From Cornus controversa (Eukaryota; Streptophyta; Magnoliopsida; Cornales; Cornaceae), in the NCBI GenBank assembly GCA_026545225.1, contig CM048850.1, forward strand, positions 558,001 through 622,000: DNA of 64,000 nt, in the 5' to 3' direction. Below are positions 27,301-38,160 of this stretch, piece after piece; the first letter of the stretch is position 1; each line of letters starts with the position of its first letter. A program made the position numbers and the translations under genes. The notes beneath the pieces are model-generated. The model was not told the DNA's origin. It searched no databases and saw only the letters and a list, made by a program, of their open reading frames with translations.

Positions 27301-29100
27301 AAAGAAACAATGTGCACGTCAATCCGGTCTCCATCCATTTTTGTTTGATTTGTTCTTATTCGAAAAGACCCATTCCAAGAAGAAACCTTGCACAATCATA
27401 AACCGTGCGGTGTTTTGTGCGAGATTCTACCGTCTTGACTTGTAGAAAAAATGAGCATCGCAACAACGATTTTAAACTAGTTTCGTTTGAGTTGTTTTGA
27501 TTCGAAAAGTCCCATTCCTTGAGAAATCTTGCCACAATCAGTTTCGTATGTTGCTTTTTGCGAAACTCGACCGGTTTGATGTCCAAAAGAAACGACAAGC
27601 ACGTTGATCAGATCTTCATCCTACTTTTTTTGAGTAGTTATGAATCGAAGTGAGCAACTCCGTGTAGAAATCGTGTATGATAACAACCTTGTGCTGCTTT
27701 GTGCCAACTTTGATTGTCTGGACGTTTAAAAGGAACAATGAGGATGCTGTCAACGATTTTAAACTAGTTTTGTTTGAGTTATTTTGATTCGAGAAGCCCC
27801 ATTCCTAGATAAATCGTGACACAATCAGAATTGTACGTTACTGGTTGCCAAATTAGACCGTCAAGACGTCCAAAAGAAACGACGAGCATGTCGATCCGAT
27901 CTTCATCATGTTTTGTCTGAGTCGTTACGAATCGAAAAGAACAATTCCTTGCAGAAATCAAGCATGACAACAACAGTTTTAAACTAGCTTTGTTTGAGAT
28001 GCTTTGATTTAAAAAGTCTCATTCCTAGAGAAATTGTGCCATAATTAAAATCGTACGTTGCTTTTTCCCGAATTCGACCGTCTGGACGCCAAAAGCAAGC
28101 AATGATCGTGCCAATCCGATCTTCATCCTATTTTGTTTAAGTCGTTCTGATTCAGAAAGAGCAATTCTTTACAGAAATGGTGCGTGATCACAACCGTATG
28201 GTGCTATGTGCCAAAATCGACCATATGTACATCCGAAAGAAATGGGCATGGCAACAACAATTTTGAACTAGCTTCATTTGAGTTGTTTTGATTTTGAAAG
28301 TCCCAATCCAAGAGAAATCGTGCTATACTCAGAATCATGCATTGCTTTGTGTCAAATTCGACCGTTTAGACGTCGAAAAGAAACAACGAGCATGTCGATC
28401 CCAACTTGATCCTGTTCGGTTTGAGTCATTTTATTCAATACCAGCAATTCGTAGCGAAAATTGTGCATGATCACAACTGTGGGATGCTTTGTCACGAATT
28501 CGACCGTCTAGACATCCAAAAGAAAGGAGCAAGTCAACAACGATTTTAAACTTGCTTTGTCTGAGTTGCTTCGACTCGAAAAGTCCCATTCCAGGAGAAA
28601 TTATGTCGTGCGATGCTTTTTCCCGAATTCGACCGTCTGGAAGTCGAAAAGAAACAATGTGCACGTCAATCCGGTCTCCATCCATTTTTGTTTGATTTGT
28701 TCTTATTCGAAAAAACCCATTCCAAGAAGAAACCTTGCACGATCATAAACCGTGCGGTGTTTTGTGCCAGATTCTACCGTCTTGACTTCCAGAAGAAATG
28801 ATCATTGCAACAATGATTTTAAACTAGCATCCTTTGTGTTGTTTTGATTCGAAAAGTCCTATTCCTTGATAGATCTTTTCACAATCAGTTTTGTACGTTG
28901 CTTTCTGCCAAACTCGACCGGTTTGATGTGCAAAAGAAACGACAAGCACGTTGATCACATCTTCATCCAACGTTTTTTGAGTAGTTATGAATCGAAAAGA
29001 GCAATTCCTTGTAGAAATCGTGTATGATCACAACCTTATGGTGGTTTGTGCTAACTCTGATTGTCTGGACATTTAAAAGAAACAATTAGCAAGCTATCAA
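27300..29100. repeat. Transitional satellite units between two array domains
   Basis: This stretch holds the second half of the L unit at 26933 and most of the S unit at 28280. It shares 'aaagtctcattcc' and 'tggacgccaaaagc' in monomer 9 with the homogenised block that follows, but its monomers 1-5 are of the general type ('ccagcaattcgtagcg', 'gaagtcgaaaagaaac'). I see nothing here other than satellite. Confidence 0.8.
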
Positions 29101-32100
29101 CGATTTTCGTTTGAGTTATTTTGATTCGAGAAGCCCCATTCCTAGAGAAATCGTGACACAATCAGAATTGTACGTTGCTTGTTGCCAAATTAGACCGTCA
29201 AGACGTCCAAAAGAAACGACGAGCATGTCGATCCGATCTTCATCATGTTTTGTTTGAGTCGTTACGAATCGAAAAGAACAATTCCTTGCAGAAATAAAGC
29301 ATGACAACAACAGTTTTAAACTAGCTTTGTTTGAGATGCTTTGATTTAAAAAGTCTCATTCCTAGAGAAATTGTGCCATAATTAAAATCGTACGTTGCTT
29401 TTTCCCGAATTCGACCGTCTGGACGCCAAAAGCAAGCAATGATCGTGCCAATCCGATCTTCATCCTATTTTGTTTAAGTCGTTCTGATTCAGAAAGAGCA
29501 ATTCTTTACAGAAATGGTGCGTGATCACAACCATATGGTGCTTTATGCCAAAATCGACCATATGTACATCCGAAAGAAATGGGCATGGCAACAACAATTT
29601 TGAACTAGCTTCATTTGAGTTGTTTTGATTTTAAAAGTCCAATTCCAAGAGAAATCGTGCTATACTCAGAATCATGCATTGCTTTGTGCCAAATTCGACC
29701 GTTTAGACGTCGAAAAGAAACAACGAGCATGTCGATGCCAACTTGATCCTATTCAGTTTGAGTCATTTTATTCAATACCTGCAAATGGTAGCGGAAATTG
29801 TGCATAATCACAACTGTGGGATGCTTTGTCACGAATTCGACCGTCTAGACATCCAAAAGAAAGGAGCAAGTCAACAACGATTTTAAACTTGCTTTGTCTG
29901 AGTTGCTTCGACTCGAAAAGTCCTATTCCAGGAGAAATTATGTCGTGCGATGCTTTTTCCCGAATTCGACCGTCTGGAAGTCGGAAAGAAAATATGTGCA
30001 TGTCAATCCGGTCTCCATCCATTTTTGTTTGATTTGTTCTTATTCGAAAAGACCCATTCCAAGAAGAAACCTTGCACGATCATAAACCGTGCGGTGTTTT
30101 GTGCCAGATTCTACCGTCTTGACTTGCTGAAGAAATGAGCATCGCAACAACGATTTTAAACTATTTTCGTTTGAGTTGTTTTGATTCGAAAAGTTCCATT
30201 CCTTGAGAAATCTTGCCACAATCAGTTTCGTATGTTGCTTTTTGCGAAACTCGACCAGTTTGATGTCCAAAAGAAACGACAAGCACGTTGATCAGATCTT
30301 CATCCTACTTTTTTTGAGTAGTTATGAATCGAAGTGAGCAACTCCGTGTAGAAATCGTGTATGATAACAACCTTGTGCTGCTTTGTGCCAACTTTGATTG
30401 TCTGGACGTTTAAAAGGAACAATGAGGAAGCTGTCAACGATTTTAAACTAGTTTCGTTTGAGTTATTTTGATTCGAGAAGCCCCATTCCTAGAGAAATCG
30501 TGACACAATCAGAATTGTACGTTGCTTGTTGCCAAATTAGACCGTCAAGACGTCCAAAAGAAACGACGAGCATGTCGATCCGATCTTCATCATGTTTTGT
30601 TTGAGTCGTTACGAATCGAAAAGAACAATTCCTTGCAGAAATAAAGCATGACAACAACAGTTTTAAACTAGCTTTGTTTGAGATGCTTTGATTTAAAAAG
30701 TCTCATTCCTAGAGAAATTGTGCCATAATTAAAATCGTACGTTGCTTTTTCCCGAATTCGACCGTCTGGACGCCAAAAGCAAGCAATGATCGTGCCAATC
30801 CGATCTTCATCCTATTTTGTTTAAGTCGTTTTGATTCAGAAAGAGCAATTCTTTACAGAAATGGTGCGTGATCACAACCATATGGTGCTTTATGCCAAAA
30901 TCGACCATATGTACATCCGAAAGAAATGGGCATGGCAACAACAATTTTGAACTAGCTTCATTTGAGTTGTTTTGATTTTAAAAGTCCAATTCCAAGAGAA
31001 ATCGTGCTATACTCAGAATCATGCATTGCTTTGTGCCAAATTCGACCGTTTAGACGTCGAAAAGAAACAACGAGCATGTCGATGCCAACTTGATCCTATT
31101 CAGTTTGAGTCATTTTATTCAATACCTGCAAATGGTAGCGGAAATTGTGCATAATCACAACTGTGGGATGCTTTGTCACGAATTCGACCGTCTAGACATC
31201 CAAAAGAAAGGAGCAAGTCAACAACGATTTTAAACTTGCTTTGTCTGAGTTGCTTCGACTCGAAAAGTCCTATTCCAGGAGAAATTATGTCGTGCGATGC
31301 TTTTTCCCGAATTCGACCGTCTGGAAGTCGGAAAGAAAATATGTGCATGTCAATCCGGTCTCCATCCATTTTTGTTTGATTTGTTCTTATTCGAAAAGAC
31401 CCATTCCAAGAAGAAACCTTGCACGATCATAAACCGTGCGGTGTTTTGTGCCAGATTCTACCGTCTTGACTTGCTGAAGAAATGAGCATCGCAACAACGA
31501 TTTTAAACTATTTTCGTTTGAGTTGTTTTGATTCGAAAAGTTCCATTCCTTGAGAAATCTTGCCACAATCAGTTTCGTATGTTGCTTTTTGCGAAACTCG
31601 ACCAGTTTGATGTCCAAAAGAAACGACAAGCACGTTGATCAGATCTTCATCCTACTTTTTTTGAGTAGTTATGAATCGAAGTGAGCAACTCCGTGTAGAA
31701 ATCGTGTATGATAACAACCTTGTGCTGCTTTGTGCCAACTTTGATTGTCTGGACGTTTAAAAGGAACAATGAGGAAGCTGTCAACGATTTTAAACTAGTT
31801 TCGTTTGAGTTATTTTGATTCGAGAAGCCCCATTCCTAGAGAAATCGTGACACAATCAGAATTGTACGTTGCTTGTTGCCAAATTAGACCGTCAAGACGT
31901 CCAAAAGAAACGACGAGCATGTCGATCCGATCTTCATCATGTTTTGTTTGAGTCGTTACGAATCGAAAAGAACAATTCCTTGCAGAAATAAAGCATGACA
32001 ACAACAGTTTTAAACTAGCTTTGTTTGAGATGCTTTGATTTAAAAAGTCTCATTCCTAGAGAAATTGTGCCATAATTAAAATCGTACGTTGCTTTTTCCC

Positions 32101-35045
32101 GAATTCGACCGTCTGGACGCCAAAAGCAAGCAATGATCGTGCCAATCCGATCTTCATCCTATTTTGTTTAAGTCGTTCTGATTCAGAAAGAGCAATTCTT
32201 TACAGAAATGGTGCGTGATCACAACCATATGGTGCTTTATGCCAAAATCGACCATATGTACATCCGAAAGAAATGGGCATGGCAACAACAATTTTGAACT
32301 AGCTTCATTTGAGTTGTTTTGATTTTAAAAGTCCAATTCCAAGAGAAATCGTGCTATACTCAGAATCATGCATTGCTTTGTGCCAAATTCGACCGTTTAG
32401 ACGTCGAAAAGAAACAACGAGCATGTCGATGCCAACTTGATCCTATTCAGTTTGAGTCATTTTATTCAATACCTGCAAATGGTAGCGGAAATTGTGCATA
32501 ATCACAACTGTGGGATGCTTTGTCACGAATTCGACCGTCTAGACATCCAAAAGAAAGGAGCAAGTCAACAACGATTTTAAACTTGCTTTGTCTGAGTTGC
32601 TTCGACTCGAAAAGTCCTATTCCAGGAGAAATTATGTCGTGCGATGCTTTTTCCCGAATTCGACCGTCTGGAAGTCGGAAAGAAAATATGTGCATGTCAA
32701 TCCGGTCTCCATCCATTTTTGTTTGATTTGTTCTTATTCGAAAAGACCCATTCCAAGAAGAAACCTTGCACGATCATAAACCGTGCGGTGTTTTGTGCCA
32801 GATTCTACCGTCTTGACTTGCTGAAGAAATGAGCATCGCAACAACGATTTTAAACTATTTTCGTTTGAGTTGTTTTGATTCGAAAAGTTCCATTCCTTGA
32901 GAAATCTTGCCACAATCAGTTTCGTATGTTGCTTTTTGCGAAACTCGACCAGTTTGATGTCCAAAAGAAACGACAAGCACGTTGATCAGATCTTCATCCT
33001 ACTTTTTTTGAGTAGTTATGAATCGAAGTGAGCAACTCCGTGTAGAAATCGTGTATGATAACAACCTTGTGCTGCTTTGTGCCAACTTTGATTGTCTGGA
33101 CGTTTAAAAGGAACAATGAGGAAGCTGTCAACGATTTTAAACTAGTTTCGTTTGAGTTATTTTGATTCGAGAAGCCCCATTCCTAGAGAAATCGTGACAC
33201 AATCAGAATTGTACGTTGCTTGTTGCCAAATTAGACCGTCAAGACGTCCAAAAGAAACGACGAGCATGTCGATCCGATCTTCATCATGTTTTGTTTGAGT
33301 CGTTACGAATCGAAAAGAACAATTCCTTGCAGAAATAAAGCATGACAACAACAGTTTTAAACTAGCTTTGTTTGAGATGCTTTGATTTAAAAAGTCTCAT
33401 TCCTAGAGAAATTGTGCCATAATTAAAATCGTACGTTGCTTTTTCCCGAATTCGACCGTCTGGACGCCAAAAGCAAGCAATGATCGTGCCAATCCGATCT
33501 TCATCCTATTTTGTTTAAGTCGTTCTGATTCAGAAAGAGCAATTCTTTACAGAAATGGTGCGTGATCACAACCATATGGTGCTTTATGCCAAAATCGACC
33601 ATATGTACATCCGAAAGAAATGGGCATGGCAACAACAATTTTGAACTAGCTTCATTTGAGTTGTTTTGATTTTAAAAGTCCAATTCCAAGAGAAATCGTG
33701 CTATACTCAGAATCATGCATTGCTTTGTGCCAAATTCGACCGTTTAGACGTCGAAAAGAAACAACGAGCATGTCGATGCCAACTTGATCCTATTCAGTTT
33801 GAGTCATTTTATTCAATACCTGCAAATGGTAGCGGAAATTGTGCATAATCACAACTGTGGGATGCTTTGTCACGAATTCGACCGTCTAGACATCCAAAAG
33901 AAAGGAGCAAGTCAACAACGATTTTAAACTTGCTTTGTCTGAGTTGCTTCGACTCGAAAAGTCCTATTCCAGGAGAAATTATGTCGTGCGATGCTTTTTC
34001 CCGAATTCGACCGTCTGGAAGTCGGAAAGAAAATATGTGCATGTCAATCCGGTCTCCATCCATTTTTGTTTGATTTGTTCTTATTCGAAAAGACCCATTC
34101 CAAGAAGAAACCTTGCACGATCATAAACCGTGCGGTGTTTTGTGCCAGATTCTACCGTCTTGACTTGCTGAAGAAATGAGCATCGCAACAACGATTTTAA
34201 ACTATTTTCGTTTGAGTTGTTTTGATTCGAAAAGTTCCATTCCTTGAGAAATCTTGCCACAATCAGTTTCGTATGTTGCTTTTTGCGAAACTCGACCAGT
34301 TTGATGTCCAAAAGAAACGACAAGCACGTTGATCAGATCTTCATCCTACTTTTTTTGAGTAGTTATGAATCGAAGTGAGCAACTCCGTGTAGAAATCGTG
34401 TATGATAACAACCTTGTGCTGCTTTGTGCCAACTTTGATTGTCTGGACGTTTAAAAGGAACAATGAGGAAGCTGTCAACGATTTTAAACTAGTTTCGTTT
34501 GAGTTATTTTGATTCGAGAAGCCCCATTCCTAGAGAAATCGTGACACAATCAGAATTGTACGTTGCTTGTTGCCAAATTAGACCGTCAAGACGTCCAAAA
34601 GAAACGACGAGCATGTCGATCCGATCTTCATCATGTTTTGTTTGAGTCGTTACGAATCGAAAAGAACAATTCCTTGCAGAAATAAAGCATGACAACAACA
34701 GTTTTAAACTAGCTTTGTTTGAGATGCTTTGATTTAAAAAGTCTCATTCCTAGAGAAATTGTGCCATAATTAAAATCGTACGTTGCTTTTTCCCGAATTC
34801 GACCGTCTGGACGCCAAAAGCAAGCAATGATCGTGCCAATCCGATCTTCATCCTATTTTGTTTAAGTCGTTCTGATTCAGAAAGAGCAATTCTTTACAGA
34901 AATGGTGCGTGATCACAACCATATGGTGCTTTATGCCAAAATCGACCATATGTACATCCGAAAGAAATGGGCATGGCAACAACAATTTTGAACTAGCTTC
35001 ATTTGAGTTGTTTTGATTTTAAAAGTCCAATTCCAAGAGAAATCG
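29100..35045. repeat. Array domain 5: near-identical 1347-bp units, about 4.4 copies
   Basis: From about 29100 to the retrotransposon, successive units (starts 29617, 30964, 32311, 33658, and the stub at 35005) look identical by eye. They share private variants: 'gtcgatgccaac', 'tgcaaatggtagcgg', 'gaaaatatgtgcatg', 'ttgctgaagaaatg', 'ctattttcgtttg', 'cagaaataaagcatg' and 'tggacgccaaaagc'. The only difference I noticed is 'gtcgttttgattc' near 30830 against 'gtcgttctgattc'. This indicates very recent local amplification or homogenisation, or an assembly artefact. Confidence 0.88.
35041..35045. repeat. Target site duplication, left copy (aatcg)
   Basis: The five bases before the 5' LTR are aatcg, matched by aatcg directly after the 3' LTR (45678-45682). 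Uninterrupted satellite units read 'gagaaatcgtgctatac' here. The insertion therefore split monomer 1 about 41 bp into a unit and duplicated five bases, the size usual for Ty3/gypsy integrases. Confidence 0.93.
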
Positions 35046-35411
35046 TGTAGAGACCGTGACCAATTTTGGCCGGTTTTGCATTTTCGCATTATAATTGCCA
35101 TAAATGCATTTTGAGTGGTGTTTAACATGTTTTGAGTGTGGGAAACATGTTTGGGAAGTGTTTTTAAGGTTTTGGGAAGTTTTCGAGAGAATTGGAGAAG
35201 TTTGACTTTTTGGTCAAACTGGGGCCCGAGGTGCGACTTAAGTGGGCCCGGGAATCCGGGAAATTCTTGAAAATATTTACTTTTGAGAATGGATGAGATG
35301 AAATATTTAGAGAGTAGAGGAAGTGATTTCGAGACTGTAGGAGTTTTCGGAATCGAAAAAGGAGTCCGGGAAGGTACGTTAAGTGGCCCGGGGGTATTTT
35401 GGTCTTTTTGC

Positions 35412-35470
35412 AAACCCTAGATATTTTAAATATCAATGGCAGAGGTATTCAGCCATATCTCACGCCTCTT
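35412..35470 (+). promoter_or_regulatory. Candidate core promoter and start of transcription in the 5' LTR
   Basis: The segment reads aaaccctag (a plant telo-box type element, 35412-35420), then an AT box atattttaaatat (35421-35433). About 25-35 bp further on begins a strongly pyrimidine-rich stretch (cacgcctctttctctctc) that looks like a plant 5' leader. This arrangement would place the R region start near 35455-35465 and U3 at only about 410 bp. The TSS is inferred from composition alone. Confidence 0.35.
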
Positions 35471-36238
35471 TCTCTCTCTAAAGCTCTTCATCTTCAAAGC
35501 TCTCCCTTCTCTCTACATTTCGGACCCGTTCGGCTTGGATTCAAGACTCGCCGAAGGAGGGAGATACGTAGGGGACGGCTAGGGCTTCCCTTTGAACCGA
35601 ACAAAGTGGTGATTCGGCAAGGTAGACTCCGCTGGAAAATTGGTGAAGTGCTTGAAAGGCCTTCATTTTCGAGGTAGGGGTTCTTCTTCTCTTCTAATTG
35701 TTGATTCTAGGGTTTCGGGTGAAGAAGAGAGGTGTAGGTTGTGTTTCACATGCTTTAGGATGGTGAGAGGTGTAGAAAGTTGTGTTTTCTTCTTCTCTAG
35801 AGTCCTATCTTTTCACAATTGTGTATGTTGTGTTGGTGGTAGCATGTGGGTTTGAAGTATGTGAGTGTAAGAAATTGATACATAGGTATTATGTGCTCAA
35901 TTTGGTGTATATGTGGAAAAATGTGTACCAAGTGTCATATATGTGATTATATGTGGGAATGTGGTTTTTGAATGCATGTTTAGTTCTATGTGCTAAAATT
36001 ATGCATTGAATGTAGCATGAGTAAAATATGCTAATTTTGAAGTTGTATGCATATGAGATGATATATGCATGTGTTATACATATATGTGCTATATGTGGTA
36101 TGTGGTGATGGAAAATATGCTTGTTACTTCTTTTTAGTATCAATGAGCATGATTTGTGCATGAAAATAAAATGTCATGTGTTTATGCATTCATATTGCAT
36201 ACGTGGGAAGTTGCGGGAAAAATGACGCAAATGAGGTG

Positions 36239-36575
36239 CACGGGGCTTCGGAGTAGTCCAACCGTGTTGTGAGATGTGGTAAAATTATCCACTACGTATG
36301 GCCCTCGGAGTGGACCCGCCATACCAAGGCTTAAGGCCTAGGATCGGAGTATGTCCAATACTAATGACCTTTCGGAGTTGTCCCGGTCATAGGATGATTA
36401 TCGGAGAATGTCCATGACTTGTGAGCCTCGGAGTTGCCCCCTCACTCTATGGCAATCCCATATATTGCTATGGTAGAATGACCTTTCGGAGTCGTCCCGG
36501 TCATTGGATGTTATCGGAGTTGTCCAAGGTTACATGATCCTCGGAGCGGACCAATCATGTAGGGTATCGGATGAG
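36239..36575 (+). repeat. Array of hairpins with constant loop and variable stems (5' LTR)
   Basis: Repeats of about 55-67 bp each contain YYTCGGAGTNG..CC flanked by perfect inverted arms. Arms and loops: gtatggc/gccatac (36296-36324), atgacc/ggtcat (36364-36390), gtgag/ctcac (36421-36445), aatgacc/ggtcatt (36477-36505), tacatgat/atcatgta (36531-36561). All five have exactly 15 loop bases. A related pair cacgg/ccgtg (36239-36266) has an 18-base loop. Between them lie weaker class II elements with 'atcggagNNtgtcc' and a gga/tcc stem, the best being ttgga/tccaa (36504-36527). The stem sequences differ between copies while pairing is kept. Confidence 0.85.
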
Positions 36576-37280
36576 GACCGAGAGAGAGAGCATTTACTCA
36601 CTTTAATGCTTTTATGTTTGAACATGTTATACATGATTCATGATATATGCAATCCTCTTTAATTGCATTTGTTGATGTGTTTGTGAGATTGCGGACGAGG
36701 CATGTAGTGTATTCATATGCATTCCATGTAGGTCGTGTCGGGTCGGCACTTAGAAGGGTTGGGAAACCTTTACTGAGCCGCAGTGGTGCTCACCCCTTTA
36801 TTCTAAATATTTTACAGATAAAGCGCCGATGATGGATGGGACATGAGTGTCCAAGTGGATTCTAGTAGTGGTTTTGCTATCTTTTGAGTTTTGGAGCATT
36901 TTTGTGGCTATCCATGCCGGCTTGTGGCATGTGACTTATGTTTTGAGTTGTGGTTGGACTTTGGACATATGTACTTTTGATGTATGTATTGGATTATAAA
37001 CTTGTTGGGTATGAAAAGACAACGGTTTAATATATGTAATGCCCATGGCGGCACTTGATTCATTTGATGATGTTTCCCTTATGAATGAATGGTGTTTGTG
37101 AAAGAAAATGATTCATTTTGGTGTATGGATTCAATTATGGATATGATCTTGAGAGTGAAATTGATGTTGGAACCTTTCATTTATGTTATTAATCTTGTTT
37201 GAGGGGTTCTAGGATGATAGGATGTTGATTGGGCTTCAAATGAACCATGTATAGGGTTGTTGGAAGTCCCGGGTAGTGCA

Positions 37281-37523
37281 TTTCGATCAATCGAAATGCC
37301 TATTTCGATCAATCGAAACCCCCATTTCGATTGATCGAAATGGTTGCGAGATTTTATGTATTTTCAGGCCTTATTTCGATCAATCGAAGTCCCAGTTTCG
37401 ATTAATCGAAATAATGCAGGTCCAAGATACCGAGAGGGTGTTTGCTTCGATTGATGGGGTCAAAATTTCGATTAATCGAGATGCATTTCGATTGATCGAA
37501 ATGCCAATTTCGATTGATCGAAA
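37281..37523 (+). repeat. Cluster of nine 16-bp near-palindromes (5' LTR)
   Basis: Copies of tttcgatYRatcgaaa start at 37281, 37303, 37325, 37374, 37396, 37445 (degenerate), 37466, 37486 and 37508. Arms tttcgat/atcgaaa pair perfectly in most copies around a two-base centre (ca, tg or ta). Spacing between starts is about 20-22 bp or about 49 bp. Near-palindromic 7-bp arms could be a dimeric protein site or RNA hairpins. The reading frame crossing them is a by-product of the repeats. Confidence 0.9.
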
Positions 37524-37905
37524 TTACTATTCACAGCTTTTTCCAAAACTTCATTTTGACGTAATTTCTTCGTTCTAGATCGGAATTGAGCGTGGTTTTT
37601 TTTGAACTTGAGTATTTTTGGATTCTCTATCCAATGGTGTAAGTCTCAGTTCCATATTCCAATCACAGAAAGTTTTGAGGCTCGAAAGTGAGTGATTCTT
37701 AAAAGTGTGGGCGTGTAAATGTTCACTAAGGTGTGTTATTTGATGTAGGGCCCATGGGGGTTGGTTAAGATGGATTTGTGTGCATTCATATGCAAGAATT
37801 AGGTTAAGCTTCCGCGGGGAATAAGGGTAATGAGGGTCCATTGGGACTAATGGACGGGTTAACCTCCGGTTGTCCGGGAGACGGGGGATCGGGGCGTTAC
37901 AGGAA

Positions 37906-37917
37906 TGGTATCAGAGC
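37906..37917 (+). other. Primer binding site (initiator Met-tRNA)
   Basis: tggtatcagagc lies four bases after the 5' LTR end. It is complementary to the 3' end of plant initiator methionine tRNA, the usual primer of plant Ty3/gypsy elements. It primes minus-strand DNA synthesis. Confidence 0.93.
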
Positions 37918-38160
37918 ACTAGGTTGGAATACCTAGGGACGAAGGGTGAAACTTGATTTTGTGGTCACTTGAGGTTAAGGATCGGAACATAAGGATTTGA
38001 ACTTGAGGTTGTAAATTGCTTATGTGGAACTTGATGTATGCTTATATTTTCATAACATGCTTTTGTGGATTAAATAGACATAGCATGTGTAAGCATGATG
38101 GAAATTGACTAAGTATAAATGCTTGGTTCTAAAATTTTCTTGTTGTGCATATAGAAAGAA
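37918..38160 (+). other. Internal leader between PBS and gag-pol
   Basis: This is a 243-bp non-coding leader, AT-rich, with several ATGs before the gag start. Just before the start codon lies a T-rich run ending 'ttgtgcatatag' (AG at 38153-38154), six bases before ATG at 38161. It could serve as a splice acceptor (see findings). No other element is recognised. Confidence 0.7.

Larger units (their letters stand above)
1..35045. repeat. Satellite DNA array with 10-monomer higher-order repeat, left part
   Basis: The stretch is entirely tandem repeat. The anchor 'gagttgttttgatttt' (start of monomer 1) recurs at 55, 1392, 2739, 4075, 5422, 6758, 8105, 9452 (as gagttatttt), 10799, 12146, 13493, 14840, 16187, 17534, 18881, 20219, 21566, 22913, 24250, 25597, 26933, 28280, 29617, 30964, 32311, 33658 and 35005. 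Spacing is 1336-1338 or 1347 bp. Bases 1-54 are the end of a preceding unit. Each unit contains ten related monomers of 77-144 bp. No gene or open reading frame longer than about 100 codons is present; the short frames recur only because the DNA repeats. I do not recognise the satellite family, and whether it is centromeric, subtelomeric or a knob cannot be told from sequence alone. Confidence 0.97.
35046..37901 (+). repeat. 5' LTR, 2856 bp
   Basis: The LTR runs from TGTAGAGACC to CGGGGCGTTACA and equals 42822-45677 in length. By eye I find six substitutions against the 3' LTR: near 35130 (catgtttt/catatttt), 35220 (aactgggg/aaccgggg), 35963 (ggtttttg/ggttgttg), 35990 (atgtgcta/atgagcta), 37590 (gagcgtgg/gagggtgg) and 37650 (ttccatat/ttctatat). 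Landmarks are a promoter-like segment (about 35412-35470), a hairpin array (36239-36575) and a palindrome cluster (37281-37523). The stretches 35670-36230 and 36600-37270 are AT-rich and hold nothing else I recognise; short frames in them are not convincing genes. Confidence 0.96.

Noticed and set aside
63-35040. Dozens of 60-103-codon open frames on both strands across the satellite
   Set aside because: They recur at the HOR period in several overlapping frames and on both strands. They lack recognisable domains and shift with indels. They reflect repetition of a sequence with few stop codons, not genes.
35411-35421. Interstitial telomere repeat (aaaccctag)
   Set aside because: A single copy only; better read as a promoter telo-box.
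35399-37578. Open frames of 61-100 codons in the LTRs, including one crossing the palindrome cluster
   Set aside because: No domain, no consistent context; the repeated peptide simply mirrors the DNA palindromes. Identity between the two LTRs is expected from retrotransposition, not from coding selection.
37902-37920. A tRNA gene suggested by the Met-tRNA match
   Set aside because: Only the 12-base complement to the tRNA 3' end is present. It is the primer binding site.
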